Shown piece by piece: positions 52,979 to 61,373 of a stretch of DNA of 64,000 nt; position 1 is the first letter of the stretch, and each line of letters opens with the position of its first letter. Source of the DNA: Streptomyces sp. NBC_00271 (GTDB taxonomy: Bacteria; Actinomycetota; Actinomycetes; Streptomycetales; Streptomycetaceae); NCBI RefSeq assembly GCF_036178845.1, contig NZ_CP108070.1, forward strand, positions 8,990,001-9,054,000, written 5' to 3'. The position numbers and the translations under genes are program-made. Below the pieces are notes generated by a model. That model did not search any database and had not been told where the DNA came from. It saw only the letters and a list, made by a program, of their open reading frames with translations.

Positions 52979-53371
52979 ATGAGATTCCCCCCACGAATCA
53001 CTCGTATCGGCGCCCTGGTCGCCTTCATGTCCGCGCTGCTCATCGGCGGCACCACCGTGGTCCCCGCCAACGCGGCGGCCACCGCCGTGGGCAGCATCTG
53101 CTACAGCAAGCTGCCGTCGCAGGCGTACGACACGCTGGACCTGATCGCGTCCGGCGGTCCCTTCCCGTACTCGCAGGACGGGGCCGTCTTCCAGAACCGG
53201 GAGGGTGTCCTGCCCTCCCAGTCCACCGGGTACTACCACGAGTACACCGTCATCACGCCGGGCTCCTCGACGCGTGGCGCCAAGCGCATCGTGACCGGCA
53301 AGAAGACGCAGGAGGACTACTACACCTCGGACCACTACGTCACGTTCAAGCTGATCAACTTCGGCTGCTGA
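52979..53371 (+). CDS. Secreted guanyl-specific ribonuclease (RNase Sa-like)
   Basis: 130 aa. Signal peptide to about residue 33 (GALVAFMSALLIGGTTVVPA, NAAATA). The mature enzyme follows RNase Sa closely: LPSQAYDTLDLIASGGPFPY, SQDGAVFQNREGVLPSQSTG, YYHEYTVITPGSSTRGAKRI, TQEDYYTSDHYVTF. The catalytic residues corresponding to Glu41, Glu54, Arg65, Arg69 and His85 of RNase Sa are all present, and the disulfide pair (first Cys in SICYSKL, last residue Cys) is kept. No barstar-like inhibitor gene is adjacent. Own terminator at 53453-53497. Confidence 0.95.
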   Translation: MRFPPRITRIGALVAFMSALLIGGTTVVPANAAATAVGSICYSKLPSQAYDTLDLIASGGPFPYSQDGAVFQNREGVLPSQSTGYYHEYTVITPGSSTRGAKRIVTGKKTQEDYYTSDHYVTFKLINFGC

Positions 53372-53452
53372 GTCGAGGGCTGCGCGTCCGGCTGGTCTGA
53401 TCGCTTCATCTGCTTCAACCGGTTCAACTGGTTTGACTGCTTTGTGGAAGAT

Positions 53453-53497
53453 CCTCGCCCCGCGGTTCCCCCCACGTTCATGGGCCGCGGGGCGAGG
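53453..53497. terminator. Hairpin terminator after the ribonuclease gene
   Basis: Perfect 13-base arms CCTCGCCCCGCGG and CCGCGGGGCGAGG around a 19-base loop. Confidence 0.8.
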
Positions 53498-53592
53498 TAC
53501 GTCCGGACGAAAGTATGCGGCGCCGCTACTTTGGTCGACGATCGCCGCCGCGGGGGAGTGCCCGCGGGGCGGGCCTCGTAGATTTGTCGACC

Positions 53593-54846
53593 GTGAGTGG
53601 TGACAATCCGGTGCCTATGGCACCCGTTCTGCCCGGGCGGCGCTGGCTGCTGCCGTCGGCCGTGGTCGCGGAGCTCGACCCCGAGCGGACGGGACGGGGT
53701 GGACGGCCCCGGCGTACCGCGCGTGACTGGATGGTCGACTTCGGCTGCTTCGTGCTGGCCGTCGTCATCGGGGCGATGGCCGCGCACACGCTGACCCGCG
53801 ACCCGGACACCCCGTACGCCCTCGCCGTCGTCGACCAGTGGATCGGCGGACTCGCCTGCCTCGCCGTCTGGTCGCGCCGCCGGTGGCCGCTGGGGCTGGC
53901 CGTGGCGATGATCCCCGTCGGACTGCTCTCGACCACCTCGGGCGGCGCAGGTCTGGTCGCCCTCTTCACGCTCGCCGTGCACCGGCCCCTCAAGTACGTG
54001 GGCTGGGTCGCCGGTCTCCAGCTCGCCCTGCTTCCGGTCTACTTCTGGCTGCGCCCCGATCCCGATCTGTCCTACGCCGCCGCCATCGCCGTCACCGCGC
54101 TGCTGACCCTGGCGGTCGTCGGCTGGGGCATGTTCGTACGGTCCAAGCGGCAGCTCATGCTGAGTCTGCGGGACCGGGCACGGCGGGCCGAGACGGAGGC
54201 CGCGCTGCGGGCCGAGCAGGCGCAGCGGCTGGCGCGCGAGGCGATCGCGCGCGAGATGCACGATGTGCTCGCGCACCGGCTGACGTTGTTGAGCGTGCAC
54301 GCGGGAGCGTTGGAGTTCCGTCCGGACGCGCCTCGCGAGGAGGTCGCGCGGGCCGCCGGGGTGATCCGGGAGAGCGCGCACGAGGCCCTGCAGGATCTGC
54401 GGGAGATCATCGGGGTGCTGCGGGCGGGTGACTCCGACGACGCGGGGCGGCCGCAGCCGACGCTCGGCGCGTTGGACGCGCTGGTCTCCGAGTCGCGTGA
54501 GGCGGGGATGAAGGTGGCCCTCGATCTGCGGGTCGCCGATGCCGCGGCTGTGCCCGCCTCTGTCGGGCGGACCGTGTATCGCATCGCCCAGGAAGGGCTG
54601 ACGAACGCTCGTAAACATGCTCCGGGGGCCGAGGTCACGGTGGACGTCTCGGGGGCCCCGGGTGACGGTGTGAGTGTGTCCGTGCGTAACCCTGCTCCTC
54701 CGGGGGAGGTGCCGCATGTGCCGGGTTCGGGGCAGGGGCTGATCGGGCTGACCGAGCGGGCCACTCTGGCCGGGGGGCGTCTGGAGCACGGGTCCGACGG
54801 GGGTGGGGGCTTCTTGGTGCGGGCGTGGCTGCCGTGGGGTGGGTGA
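53593..54846 (+). CDS. Sensor histidine kinase (NarL-type, HisKA_3)
   Basis: About 417 aa from the GTG at 53593; a frame from 53515 is also open and the start is uncertain. Four or five N-terminal membrane helices (FGCFVLAVVIGAMAAHT, GLVALFTLAVHR, YAAAIAVTALLTLAVVGWGM) precede the dimerisation helix with REMHDVLAHRLTLLSVHAGA (phospho-His). A HATPase follows with NARKHAPGAEVTVDVSG and GSGQGLIGLTERATLAGGRL. Likely partner: the response regulator at 56250, separated by a minus-strand aldo/keto reductase. Confidence 0.9.
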   Translation: MSGDNPVPMAPVLPGRRWLLPSAVVAELDPERTGRGGRPRRTARDWMVDFGCFVLAVVIGAMAAHTLTRDPDTPYALAVVDQWIGGLACLAVWSRRRWPLGLAVAMIPVGLLSTTSGGAGLVALFTLAVHRPLKYVGWVAGLQLALLPVYFWLRPDPDLSYAAAIAVTALLTLAVVGWGMFVRSKRQLMLSLRDRARRAETEAALRAEQAQRLAREAIAREMHDVLAHRLTLLSVHAGALEFRPDAPREEVARAAGVIRESAHEALQDLREIIGVLRAGDSDDAGRPQPTLGALDALVSESREAGMKVALDLRVADAAAVPASVGRTVYRIAQEGLTNARKHAPGAEVTVDVSGAPGDGVSVSVRNPAPPGEVPHVPGSGQGLIGLTERATLAGGRLEHGSDGGGGFLVRAWLPWGG

Positions 54847-54947
54847 GCGTGGGGGTGCGCCTGCGGTTGCGTGGGTGAGCGTGGGGTGCGCCCGCGGTCG
54901 TGGGGTGCCCCGCGGGCGGGGGGTGCGCCCGCGGTCGTGGGTGGGTC

Positions 54948-55062
54948 GGGGCCGTGGCGGTGCGTCGAGCCCGTCGCCGCTGGATCAGACGTGGGCCGGG
55001 CAAGGGAGCCGCTGCTCGATCCGGGCGTAAGCGACGGGCTTGCGACGCACCGCCACGGCCCC
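54948..55062. repeat. Long imperfect inverted repeat (30/32 bp arms)
   Basis: Left arm 54948-54977 and right arm 55031-55062 are complementary except for a two-base bulge; the loop is 53 bases. It lies between the convergent kinase and aldo/keto reductase genes and probably ends transcription from both sides. Before it (54847-54930) runs a set of imperfect GC-rich repeats of the type GTGGGTGAGCGTGGGGTGCGC. Confidence 0.8.
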
Positions 55063-55106
55063 TTGCGTTGCACCGCGGCTGCGGGTCGGGGGGGTCTGCG
55101 GGTGTG

Positions 55107-56135
55107 TCAGGGCTTGCGGGGGATTACTCGGTGGCCTGCGGTGCCGTATACCCAGCTCGCTGTTTCCTCGATGAAGTCTGTCGGGAAGCCTGTGCGGAAG
55201 GCGGTGGCCTCCTCCAGGCTGGTCAGTATGTGGTCGGGGAGGGTGAGTTCGCGTGCGCCCAGGTTGTCGGTGAGCTGGGTGACGTGGCGGGCGCCGATGA
55301 TGGGGTGGACGGTGGGGGAGTGGGCCATGGTCCAGGCGATGGCCACCTGGGCCGGGGAGGCGCCGAGTTCGTCGGCCGCCGACTGGACCGCTTCGGCCAC
55401 CGTCCGTTCGAGTTCGCCGATCGCCTCGGGGGAGAGGCGGGTCGCCGTGCCGGGGGCCACGCCGCCCGGACGTGTGTACTTGCCCGACAGGACGCCGTTG
55501 TGGAGCGGGCTCCACGCGGCCACCGACATGCCGAGGGTCTCCGCCATGGGGAGGAGCTCGCGCTCCGCGTCGCGGCTGAGCAGGCTGTAGGGCACCTGGA
55601 GCGCGGCGAAGGGGGACCAACCCCGCCACTCGGCAAGGGTGTTGGCCCGCGAGACCACCCAGGCGGGCGCGTCCGAGATACCCACGTACAGGACCTTGCC
55701 GGACCGTACGGCGTCGTCCAGGGCGCGCATGGTCTCCTCGACCGGTGTGTTCCGGTCCCAGATGTGCACCCAGTAGACGTCGATGTAGTCCGTGTCGAGG
55801 CGCCGCAGGCTCGTCTCCAGGGAGAGGGCGAGGTTCTTGCGGTGGTTCCCGGCGGCGTTCGGGTCGGTGCCGTCACGGGAGACGGTGTACTTGGTGGAGA
55901 GGACGAAACGGTCGCGTCGGCCTCTGAGTAACTCCCCCACGATCTCCTCGCTGGCGCCGCCGCGGTAGTTGACGGCCGTGTCCACCACGTTGCCGCCCGC
56001 CTCCGCGTACGTGTCGAGGATCCGCGCGCACTCCTCCTTCGGCGCTCCCACCCCGCCCTGCTCCCCGAACGTCATGGCACCGAGGAACAGCTCCGAGACG
56101 CGCAGGCCGGTCCTGCCCAAGAGCCGATAGCGCAC
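55107..56135 (-). CDS. Aldo/keto reductase
   Basis: 342 aa from GTG 56135, which has GAGGAG upstream. RYRLLGRTGLRVSELFLGAM is the AKR start; catalytic Asp, Tyr, Lys and His lie in ILDTYAEAGGNVVDTAVNYR, RFVLSTKYTV and DYIDVYWVHIWDRNTPVEET. The cofactor end is ELGASPAQVAIAWTMAHSPT followed by IIGARHVTQLTDNL. Reduces carbonyls with NADPH; natural substrate unknown. Sits on the opposite strand between the two halves of a two-component system. Confidence 0.92.
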   Translation of the reverse strand: MRYRLLGRTGLRVSELFLGAMTFGEQGGVGAPKEECARILDTYAEAGGNVVDTAVNYRGGASEEIVGELLRGRRDRFVLSTKYTVSRDGTDPNAAGNHRKNLALSLETSLRRLDTDYIDVYWVHIWDRNTPVEETMRALDDAVRSGKVLYVGISDAPAWVVSRANTLAEWRGWSPFAALQVPYSLLSRDAERELLPMAETLGMSVAAWSPLHNGVLSGKYTRPGGVAPGTATRLSPEAIGELERTVAEAVQSAADELGASPAQVAIAWTMAHSPTVHPIIGARHVTQLTDNLGARELTLPDHILTSLEEATAFRTGFPTDFIEETASWVYGTAGHRVIPRKP

Positions 56136-56249
56136 TGAACTCCTCACTCCTGGGAGAGACCCCGTCGAGACTGTCCTGGCGGCCGACGGTAGTCGTTCGC
56201 CGCGGTCGAAGCGTGGGTAATGCCCCGGCGGGCACCTACGGTAGGCACC

Positions 56250-56924
56250 ATGAATGCGATCCGGCTGCTTCTCGTCGACGACGATCCGCTGGTCAGGGCC
56301 GGCCTGTCCTTCATGATGGGCGGCGCCGACGACATCGAGATCGTCGGCGAGGCCGCGGACGGCGGCGAGGTCGAGGCGCTCGTCGACCGCACCCGCCCGG
56401 ACGTCGTCCTGATGGACATCCGGATGCCGGTGATCGACGGACTCACGGCCACCGAACGGCTGCGGGGGCGCGAGGACGCGCCGCAGGTCGTGGTCCTCAC
56501 CACCTTTCACGCCGACGACCAGGTGCTGCGGGCGCTGCGCGCGGGTGCCGCCGGGTTCGTCCTCAAGGACACGCCGCCCGTGCAGATCCTCGACGCGGTA
56601 CGCCGGGTCGCGGCCGGTGATCCCGTGCTCTCGCCCGCCGTCACCCGCCAGTTGATGGAGCACGCGGCCGGTGGGGCGCCGGGCGGGCGGCGTACCGGCG
56701 CCCGGGACCGGATGGGCACGCTCAACGACCGTGAACGCGAGGTCGCCGTGGCCGTCGGCCGGGGCTCCTCCAACGCCGAGATCGCGGCCGAGCTGTACAT
56801 GAGCGTCGCCACCGTCAAGACCCATGTCTCACGGATCCTCGCCAAGCTCGCCCTCAACAACCGTGTGCAGATCGCCCTGTTGACGTACGACGCGGGACTT
56901 CTGGAGGGAGACGACGGGCACTGA
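56250..56924 (+). CDS. NarL/LuxR-family response regulator
   Basis: 224 aa. Receiver domain with LLLVDDDPLVRAGLSFMMGG (acidic pocket) and phospho-Asp in VVLMDIRMPVIDGLTATERL, Thr in VVVLTTFHADDQVL and Lys in AAGFVLKDTPPVQILDAVRR. C-terminal LuxR HTH: LNDREREVAVAVGRGSSNAE, IAAELYMSVATVKTHVSRIL. The likely sensor is the kinase at 53593. ATG at 56250. Confidence 0.93.
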   Translation: MNAIRLLLVDDDPLVRAGLSFMMGGADDIEIVGEAADGGEVEALVDRTRPDVVLMDIRMPVIDGLTATERLRGREDAPQVVVLTTFHADDQVLRALRAGAAGFVLKDTPPVQILDAVRRVAAGDPVLSPAVTRQLMEHAAGGAPGGRRTGARDRMGTLNDREREVAVAVGRGSSNAEIAAELYMSVATVKTHVSRILAKLALNNRVQIALLTYDAGLLEGDDGH

Positions 56925-56966
56925 GCGTGGGGCCCGCACGTTGGAAGGACAACGGGAGGGGGGACC

Positions 56967-58139
56967 GTGATCGATCTGGGGGAGTACGGCGCGGGGTTCA
57001 CGAGGGACCCGTATCCGGTGTACGCGGCGCTGCGCGAGCGCGGCCCCGTCCACTGGGTGCGGACACCGCAGCCGGGTGCGTACGAGGGCTGGCTCGTCGT
57101 CGGGTACGAGGAGGCGCGGGCCGCTCTCGCCGACCCGAGGCTCTCCAAGGACACGAGGAGAGGGGGGTGGAGTTCACTCGAAGAAGAGCTGATGGGCCGG
57201 TATGTGCTGATCGCCGACCCCCCGGAGCACACCCGGCTGCGCTCCCTCGTCACGGGCGCGTTCACCATGCGGCGGGTGGAGGCGCTGCGCCCGCGCGTCC
57301 AGCAGATCACCGACGAACTGCTGGACGAGATGCTGCCGAAGGGGCGCGCCGACCTCGTCGACTCGTTCGCCTATCCGCTGCCGATCACCGTCATCTGCGA
57401 GTTGCTCGGCGTCCCGGACATCGACCGGGTGGCGTTCCGCGCGATGTCGAACGAGATCGTGACGCCGACCGACGGGGATTCCGAGGTGGCCGCCGTCCGG
57501 CAGCTGGCCGCCTATCTCGATGAGCTGATCGAGGACAAGCGGTGCACGGCACCCGGCGACGACCTGCTCAGCGACCTCATCCGCACCCGGGCCGAGGACG
57601 GCGACCGGCTCTCCCGTGACGAGTTGCGCGGGATGGCGTTCATCCTGCTGGTCGCGGGCCACGAGACCACGGTCAACTTGATCACGAACGGTGTGCACGC
57701 CCTGCTCACCCATCCCGACCAGCTCGCCGCGCTGCGGGCCGACATGACGCTCCTCGACGGCGCGGTGGAGGAGGTGCTGCGCTTCGAGGGACCGGTCGAG
57801 ACGGCGACGTACCGCTATGCGGCGGAGCCGTTGGAGATCGGTGGCAGGGCCGTCGCGGCGGGTGACCCGGTGATGATCGGGCTCGACGCCGCGAACCGTG
57901 ACACGGCGCGCTGCCCGGATCCGGACCGCTTCGACATCCGCCGCGCCCCGCAGGGCCATCTCTCCTTCGGGCACGGCATCCACTACTGCCTGGGTGCGCC
58001 GCTGGCCCGTCTCGAAGCCCGGGTCGCGCTGCGCTCCCTGCTGGAGAGATGCCCGGATCTCGCGCCGGCCGGGCCCCCTGGTGACTGGCTCTCCGGCATG
58101 CTGATGCGCGGTCTGCGCAGCCTGCCGGTGCGCTGGTGA
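56967..58139 (+). CDS. Cytochrome P450 (class I, CYP107-like)
   Basis: 390 aa. I-helix LLVAGHETTVNLITNGVHAL, ExxR in VEEVLRFEGPVETATYRYAA, and heme-Cys in GHLSFGHGIHYCLGAPLARL. A stand-alone bacterial P450 that needs a ferredoxin; none is adjacent. It follows the response regulator by 42 bases, so the two-component system could control it. Substrate unknown. Confidence 0.92.
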   Translation: MIDLGEYGAGFTRDPYPVYAALRERGPVHWVRTPQPGAYEGWLVVGYEEARAALADPRLSKDTRRGGWSSLEEELMGRYVLIADPPEHTRLRSLVTGAFTMRRVEALRPRVQQITDELLDEMLPKGRADLVDSFAYPLPITVICELLGVPDIDRVAFRAMSNEIVTPTDGDSEVAAVRQLAAYLDELIEDKRCTAPGDDLLSDLIRTRAEDGDRLSRDELRGMAFILLVAGHETTVNLITNGVHALLTHPDQLAALRADMTLLDGAVEEVLRFEGPVETATYRYAAEPLEIGGRAVAAGDPVMIGLDAANRDTARCPDPDRFDIRRAPQGHLSFGHGIHYCLGAPLARLEARVALRSLLERCPDLAPAGPPGDWLSGMLMRGLRSLPVRW

Positions 58140-58214
58140 GTGGTGGTGTGTGGAGATGAGTGGAGGGGAGACGGTGGTGCGGCCTCGGGTGGGGAGCGGC
58201 GCCGACGTGTTCGC

Positions 58215-59225
58215 TCAGTCGCGTCTGCCGGGGATCTCCGCCAGATACACCGGGCGTCTCTCCAGCCGCGACAGCTCGCAGGCCTCGGCGATGCGCAGTG
58301 CGTGCAGGGCCTCCTGCCCGTCGCAGGGGTTGGCGCGTTCGCCGCGCACGACGTCGACGAAGGCGGCGAGCTCGGCCTCGTAGGCAGGGCCGAAGCGCTC
58401 CAGGAAACCGGTCCACGGCTTGTCGGCGGCCGGCGGTCCGGCCGGTTCGGTGGAGGCGATCGGCGTACGGTCGTCCAGGCCGACGCCGATCTGGTCCAGC
58501 TCGCCGGCCAGCTCCATGCGTACGTCGTAGCCCGCGCCGTTCAGCCGGGTCGCGGTCGCCGTGGCGAGCGTGCCGTCGTCCAGGGTGAGGACGGCGGCGG
58601 CCGTGTCGATGTCATGCGCCTCACGGAACATCGAGGGCCCGGCGTCGGAACCCATCGCGTACACCTCGACGACCTCGCGGCCGGTGATCCAGCGCAGCAT
58701 GTCGAAGTCATGGACGAGGCAGTCGCGGTACATGCCGCCGGAGATCGGGAGGTACGCGGCCGGGGGCGGCGACTGGTCGGAGGTCATCGCGCGGATCGTG
58801 TGCAGCCGTCCGAGCCGCCCCGAGCGCACCGCCTCGCGCGCGGTCGCGTAGCCCGTGTCGAAGCGGCGCTGGAAACCCAGCTGCAGGACCGTGCCGGCCG
58901 CGTCGACCTCGGCGAGCGCGGACAGCGTGCCGGGCAGATCGACGGCGATGGGCTTCTCGCAGAACACCGGGAGCCCCATGCGCGCCGCCCTACCGATCAG
59001 TTCGCCGTGCGCCGAGGTGGCCGCCGTGATCACCACGGCGTCCACACCCCACGTGAAGATCTCGTCCACGCTGGGGGCCGCCGTGGCGCCCAACCGGTCC
59101 GCGACCATATGTGCCCTCACCGAGTCCGCATCCGTGACGATGAGGGAGCCGACCTCGCGGTGGCGGTTGAGAACGGTCGCGTGAAATGTGCCGATACGAC
59201 CCGTTCCGATCAATCCGATGCGCAT
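58215..59225 (-). CDS. Gfo/Idh/MocA oxidoreductase (inositol 2-dehydrogenase-like)
   Basis: 336 aa. Rossmann start RIGLIGTGRIGTFHATVLNR, substrate/cofactor loop ARMGLPVFCEKPIAVDLPGT, and the C-terminal substrate domain with GFQRRFDTGYATAREAVRSG and GGMYRDCLVHDFDMLRWITG. It has the EKP motif and the DxxxHD catalytic pattern of inositol dehydrogenases. Divergent from the GntR gene, sharing the TTGTCCGGACAA palindrome; transporter genes follow on the other side, which fits a sugar or cyclitol catabolic locus. Confidence 0.9.
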   Translation of the reverse strand: MRIGLIGTGRIGTFHATVLNRHREVGSLIVTDADSVRAHMVADRLGATAAPSVDEIFTWGVDAVVITAATSAHGELIGRAARMGLPVFCEKPIAVDLPGTLSALAEVDAAGTVLQLGFQRRFDTGYATAREAVRSGRLGRLHTIRAMTSDQSPPPAAYLPISGGMYRDCLVHDFDMLRWITGREVVEVYAMGSDAGPSMFREAHDIDTAAAVLTLDDGTLATATATRLNGAGYDVRMELAGELDQIGVGLDDRTPIASTEPAGPPAADKPWTGFLERFGPAYEAELAAFVDVVRGERANPCDGQEALHALRIAEACELSRLERRPVYLAEIPGRRD

Positions 59226-59265
59226 GGGAACAAAGTGAGGGCCTACCAGGCACGCTGTCAATGCT

Positions 59266-59277
59266 TTGTCCGGACAA
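59266..59277. promoter_or_regulatory. TTGTCCGGACAA palindrome, candidate GntR operator
   Basis: Perfect 12-bp palindrome between the oxidoreductase gene (minus, starts 59225) and gntR (plus, starts 59354), in a position to control both. Confidence 0.65.
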
Positions 59278-59353
59278 TCGAACTACACAACTTCCCGTCA
59301 ACATCTCCCGGAGCTACGCTCGGCCCGTGCCGAAACCAGTAGAGGATCCGACC

Positions 59354-60091
59354 GTGTCGCTCCAGCTCAGCGTCGACCGCAGCAGTCCGGTCCCGCTGTA
59401 CTTCCAGTTGTCCCAACAGCTGGAGGCGGCGATCGAGCACGGGACCCTGACCCCGGGCAGCCTTCTCGGCAACGAGATCGAGCTCGCGGGGCGCCTCGGG
59501 CTGTCCCGTCCCACGGTCCGCCAGGCCATCCAGTCCCTCGTCGACAAGGGTCTGCTGGTGCGCCGCCGCGGTGTCGGCACCCAGGTCGTGCACAGCCAGG
59601 TCAAGCGGCCCCTGGAGCTCAGCAGTCTGTACGACGACCTGGAGGCGGCCGGGCAGCGTCCCGCGACCCGGGTGCTCGTCAACACCCTCGTACCGGCGTC
59701 CGCCGAGGTCGCGGCCGCTCTGGGCGTGGCCGAGGGCAGCGAAGTGCACCGGGTGGAGCGGCTGCGGCTCGCCCACGGGGAGCCGATGGCGTACCTCTGC
59801 AACTATCTGCCCCCGGAGCTGCTGGAGCTGGACAGCGAGCAGATGGAGGCCACCGGTCTGTACCGGCTGATGCGGGCCGCGGGCATCACGCTGCACAGCG
59901 CCCGCCAGTCCGTCGGCGCCCGCGCGGCCACCGCGGAGGAGGGGGAGCGGCTCGGTGAGCCCGAGGGGGCACCGCTGCTCACCATGCAGCGCACCACCTT
60001 CGACGACACCGGACGCGCGGTGGAGTTCGGCAGCCACATGTACCGTGCCTCGCGCTACTCCTTCGAATTCCAGCTCCTCGTACGGCCGTGA
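59354..60091 (+). CDS. GntR-family regulator (HutC/UTRA type)
   Basis: 245 aa from GTG 59354, preceded by AGAGGA; GTG 59327 is an alternative. GntR HTH: PLYFQLSQQLEAAIEHGTLT, GNEIELAGRLGLSRPTVRQA and IQSLVDKGLLVRRRGVGTQV. UTRA ligand domain: LGVAEGSEVHRVERLRLAHG, EPMAYLCNYLPPELLELDSE, SARQSVGARAATAEEGERLG and FDDTGRAVEFGSHMYRASRY. Effector probably a sugar or phosphate derivative of it. Adjacent to the ABC transporter it likely controls. Confidence 0.92.
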   Translation: MSLQLSVDRSSPVPLYFQLSQQLEAAIEHGTLTPGSLLGNEIELAGRLGLSRPTVRQAIQSLVDKGLLVRRRGVGTQVVHSQVKRPLELSSLYDDLEAAGQRPATRVLVNTLVPASAEVAAALGVAEGSEVHRVERLRLAHGEPMAYLCNYLPPELLELDSEQMEATGLYRLMRAAGITLHSARQSVGARAATAEEGERLGEPEGAPLLTMQRTTFDDTGRAVEFGSHMYRASRYSFEFQLLVRP

Positions 60092-60165
60092 AGCCGTGGT
60101 GAAGGGGTGGTGAATCGGCTTCGGCGAGGCCGAATTTGAATCGTAAGAATGTTCTAAAAAGTCCA

Positions 60166-60195
60166 TTGACTGGTGTGCGGTCGCAAAGCTAGAAC
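60166..60195 (+). promoter_or_regulatory. Promoter of the ABC transporter operon
   Basis: TTGACT at 60166-60171 and TAGAAC at 60190-60195, 18 bases apart, about 45 bases before the first binding-protein gene. An AT-rich stretch lies just upstream. Confidence 0.6.
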
Positions 60196-60240
60196 TCCCC
60201 TCAGCCGCAAAGGTGCGGCGGAAAAGAGGGTGTTCCGACC

Positions 60241-61233
60241 ATGCGTACAGCCCGAACGGCAGCGGCGGTGATCGCCGTGATCGCGCTCGCGGCCGGCTGC
60301 AGCAACTCCGGTGGCAAGGACTCCGAGAACAAGGCGAGCGCCGGCGGGAGCGGCGGCAAGGCCGCGAGTACGCCCCGTCTGAAGATCGCGATGGTGACGC
60401 ACTCCGGCGAGGGCGACACCTTCTGGGACATCGTGCAGAGCGGTGCCAAGCAGGCGGCGAGCAAGGACAACGTCGACTTCCTGTACTCGAACGACAAGGA
60501 AGCGGGCGGGCAGGCCCAGCTCGTTCAGGCCGCCATCGACAAGAAGGTCGACGGCATCGTCGTCACCCTGGCCAAGCCCGATGCCATGAAGGACGTCCTC
60601 GCCAAGGCCGAGCAGGCGGGCATCCCGGTCGTCACGATCAACTCCGGTGCCGAGTTCTCCAAGCAGTTCGGGGCGCTCGCGCACTTCGGCCAGGACGAGT
60701 CGGTCGCCGGTGAGGCCGTCGGCGAGGAGCTGAACAACCGGGGCCTGAAGAAGGCCGTCTGCGTCATCCACGAGCAGGGCAACGTCTCGCTGGAGCAGCG
60801 CTGCGCGGGCGTGAAGAAGACGTTCAAGGGCACGGTCGAGAACCTCAACGTCGACGGCACCAACGCCCCCGCCACCCAGTCCTCCGTCGAGGCGAAGCTC
60901 CAGGCGACCAAGGGCATCGACGCCGTCGTCACCCTGGGCGCCCCGATCGCCGCCGTCGCGGTGAAGGCCAAGGCCGACGCGGGCAGCAAGGCGGAGATAG
61001 ACACCTTCGACCTGAACGCCGAGGTGGTCAAGCGCCTCCAGGCCAAGGAGGTCGGCTTCGCGGTCGACCAGCAGCCCTACCTCCAGGGCTACGAGGCCAT
61101 TGACATGCTGTGGCTCTACAAGACCAACGGCGACATCCTCGGCGGCGGCAAGACGGTCCTGACCGGCCCGGCCATCATCACCGAGAAGGACGCCTCGACC
61201 CTCGAGAAGTACACCGCGCGCGGGACCCGCTGA
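60241..61233 (+). CDS. Sugar ABC transporter substrate-binding lipoprotein (first copy)
   Basis: 330 aa. Lipobox in the leader: VIALAAGCSNSGGKDSENKA (lipid-modified Cys). Periplasmic-binding (LacI/RbsB-like) domain: RLKIAMVTHSGEGDTFWDIV, QAAIDKKVDGIVVTLAKPDA, MKDVLAKAEQAGIPVVTINS, VDAIVTLGAPIAAVAVKAK-type and GFAVDQQPYLQGYEAIDMLW. Ligand likely a sugar or cyclitol. A second, similar gene follows 140 bases later, with a hairpin between. Confidence 0.92.
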   Translation: MRTARTAAAVIAVIALAAGCSNSGGKDSENKASAGGSGGKAASTPRLKIAMVTHSGEGDTFWDIVQSGAKQAASKDNVDFLYSNDKEAGGQAQLVQAAIDKKVDGIVVTLAKPDAMKDVLAKAEQAGIPVVTINSGAEFSKQFGALAHFGQDESVAGEAVGEELNNRGLKKAVCVIHEQGNVSLEQRCAGVKKTFKGTVENLNVDGTNAPATQSSVEAKLQATKGIDAVVTLGAPIAAVAVKAKADAGSKAEIDTFDLNAEVVKRLQAKEVGFAVDQQPYLQGYEAIDMLWLYKTNGDILGGGKTVLTGPAIITEKDASTLEKYTARGTR

Positions 61234-61271
61234 TGGGGTGCACGATCCCAGTGTTCGATACTTGGGCGTTT

Positions 61272-61294
61272 GGGGCCGACGAGATGTCGGCCCC
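61272..61294 (+). terminator. Short hairpin between the two binding-protein genes
   Basis: GGGGCCGAC and GTCGGCCCC around GAGAT. May attenuate or stabilise the mRNA between the two genes. Confidence 0.6.
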
Positions 61295-61373
61295 CGGGGC
61301 CTGCGGAACGGCCCGCCGGGCCGCTTCGCGGGCCCCGGCGCACCAAAGAACACAGCAAGAAGGGCACGGCCTC

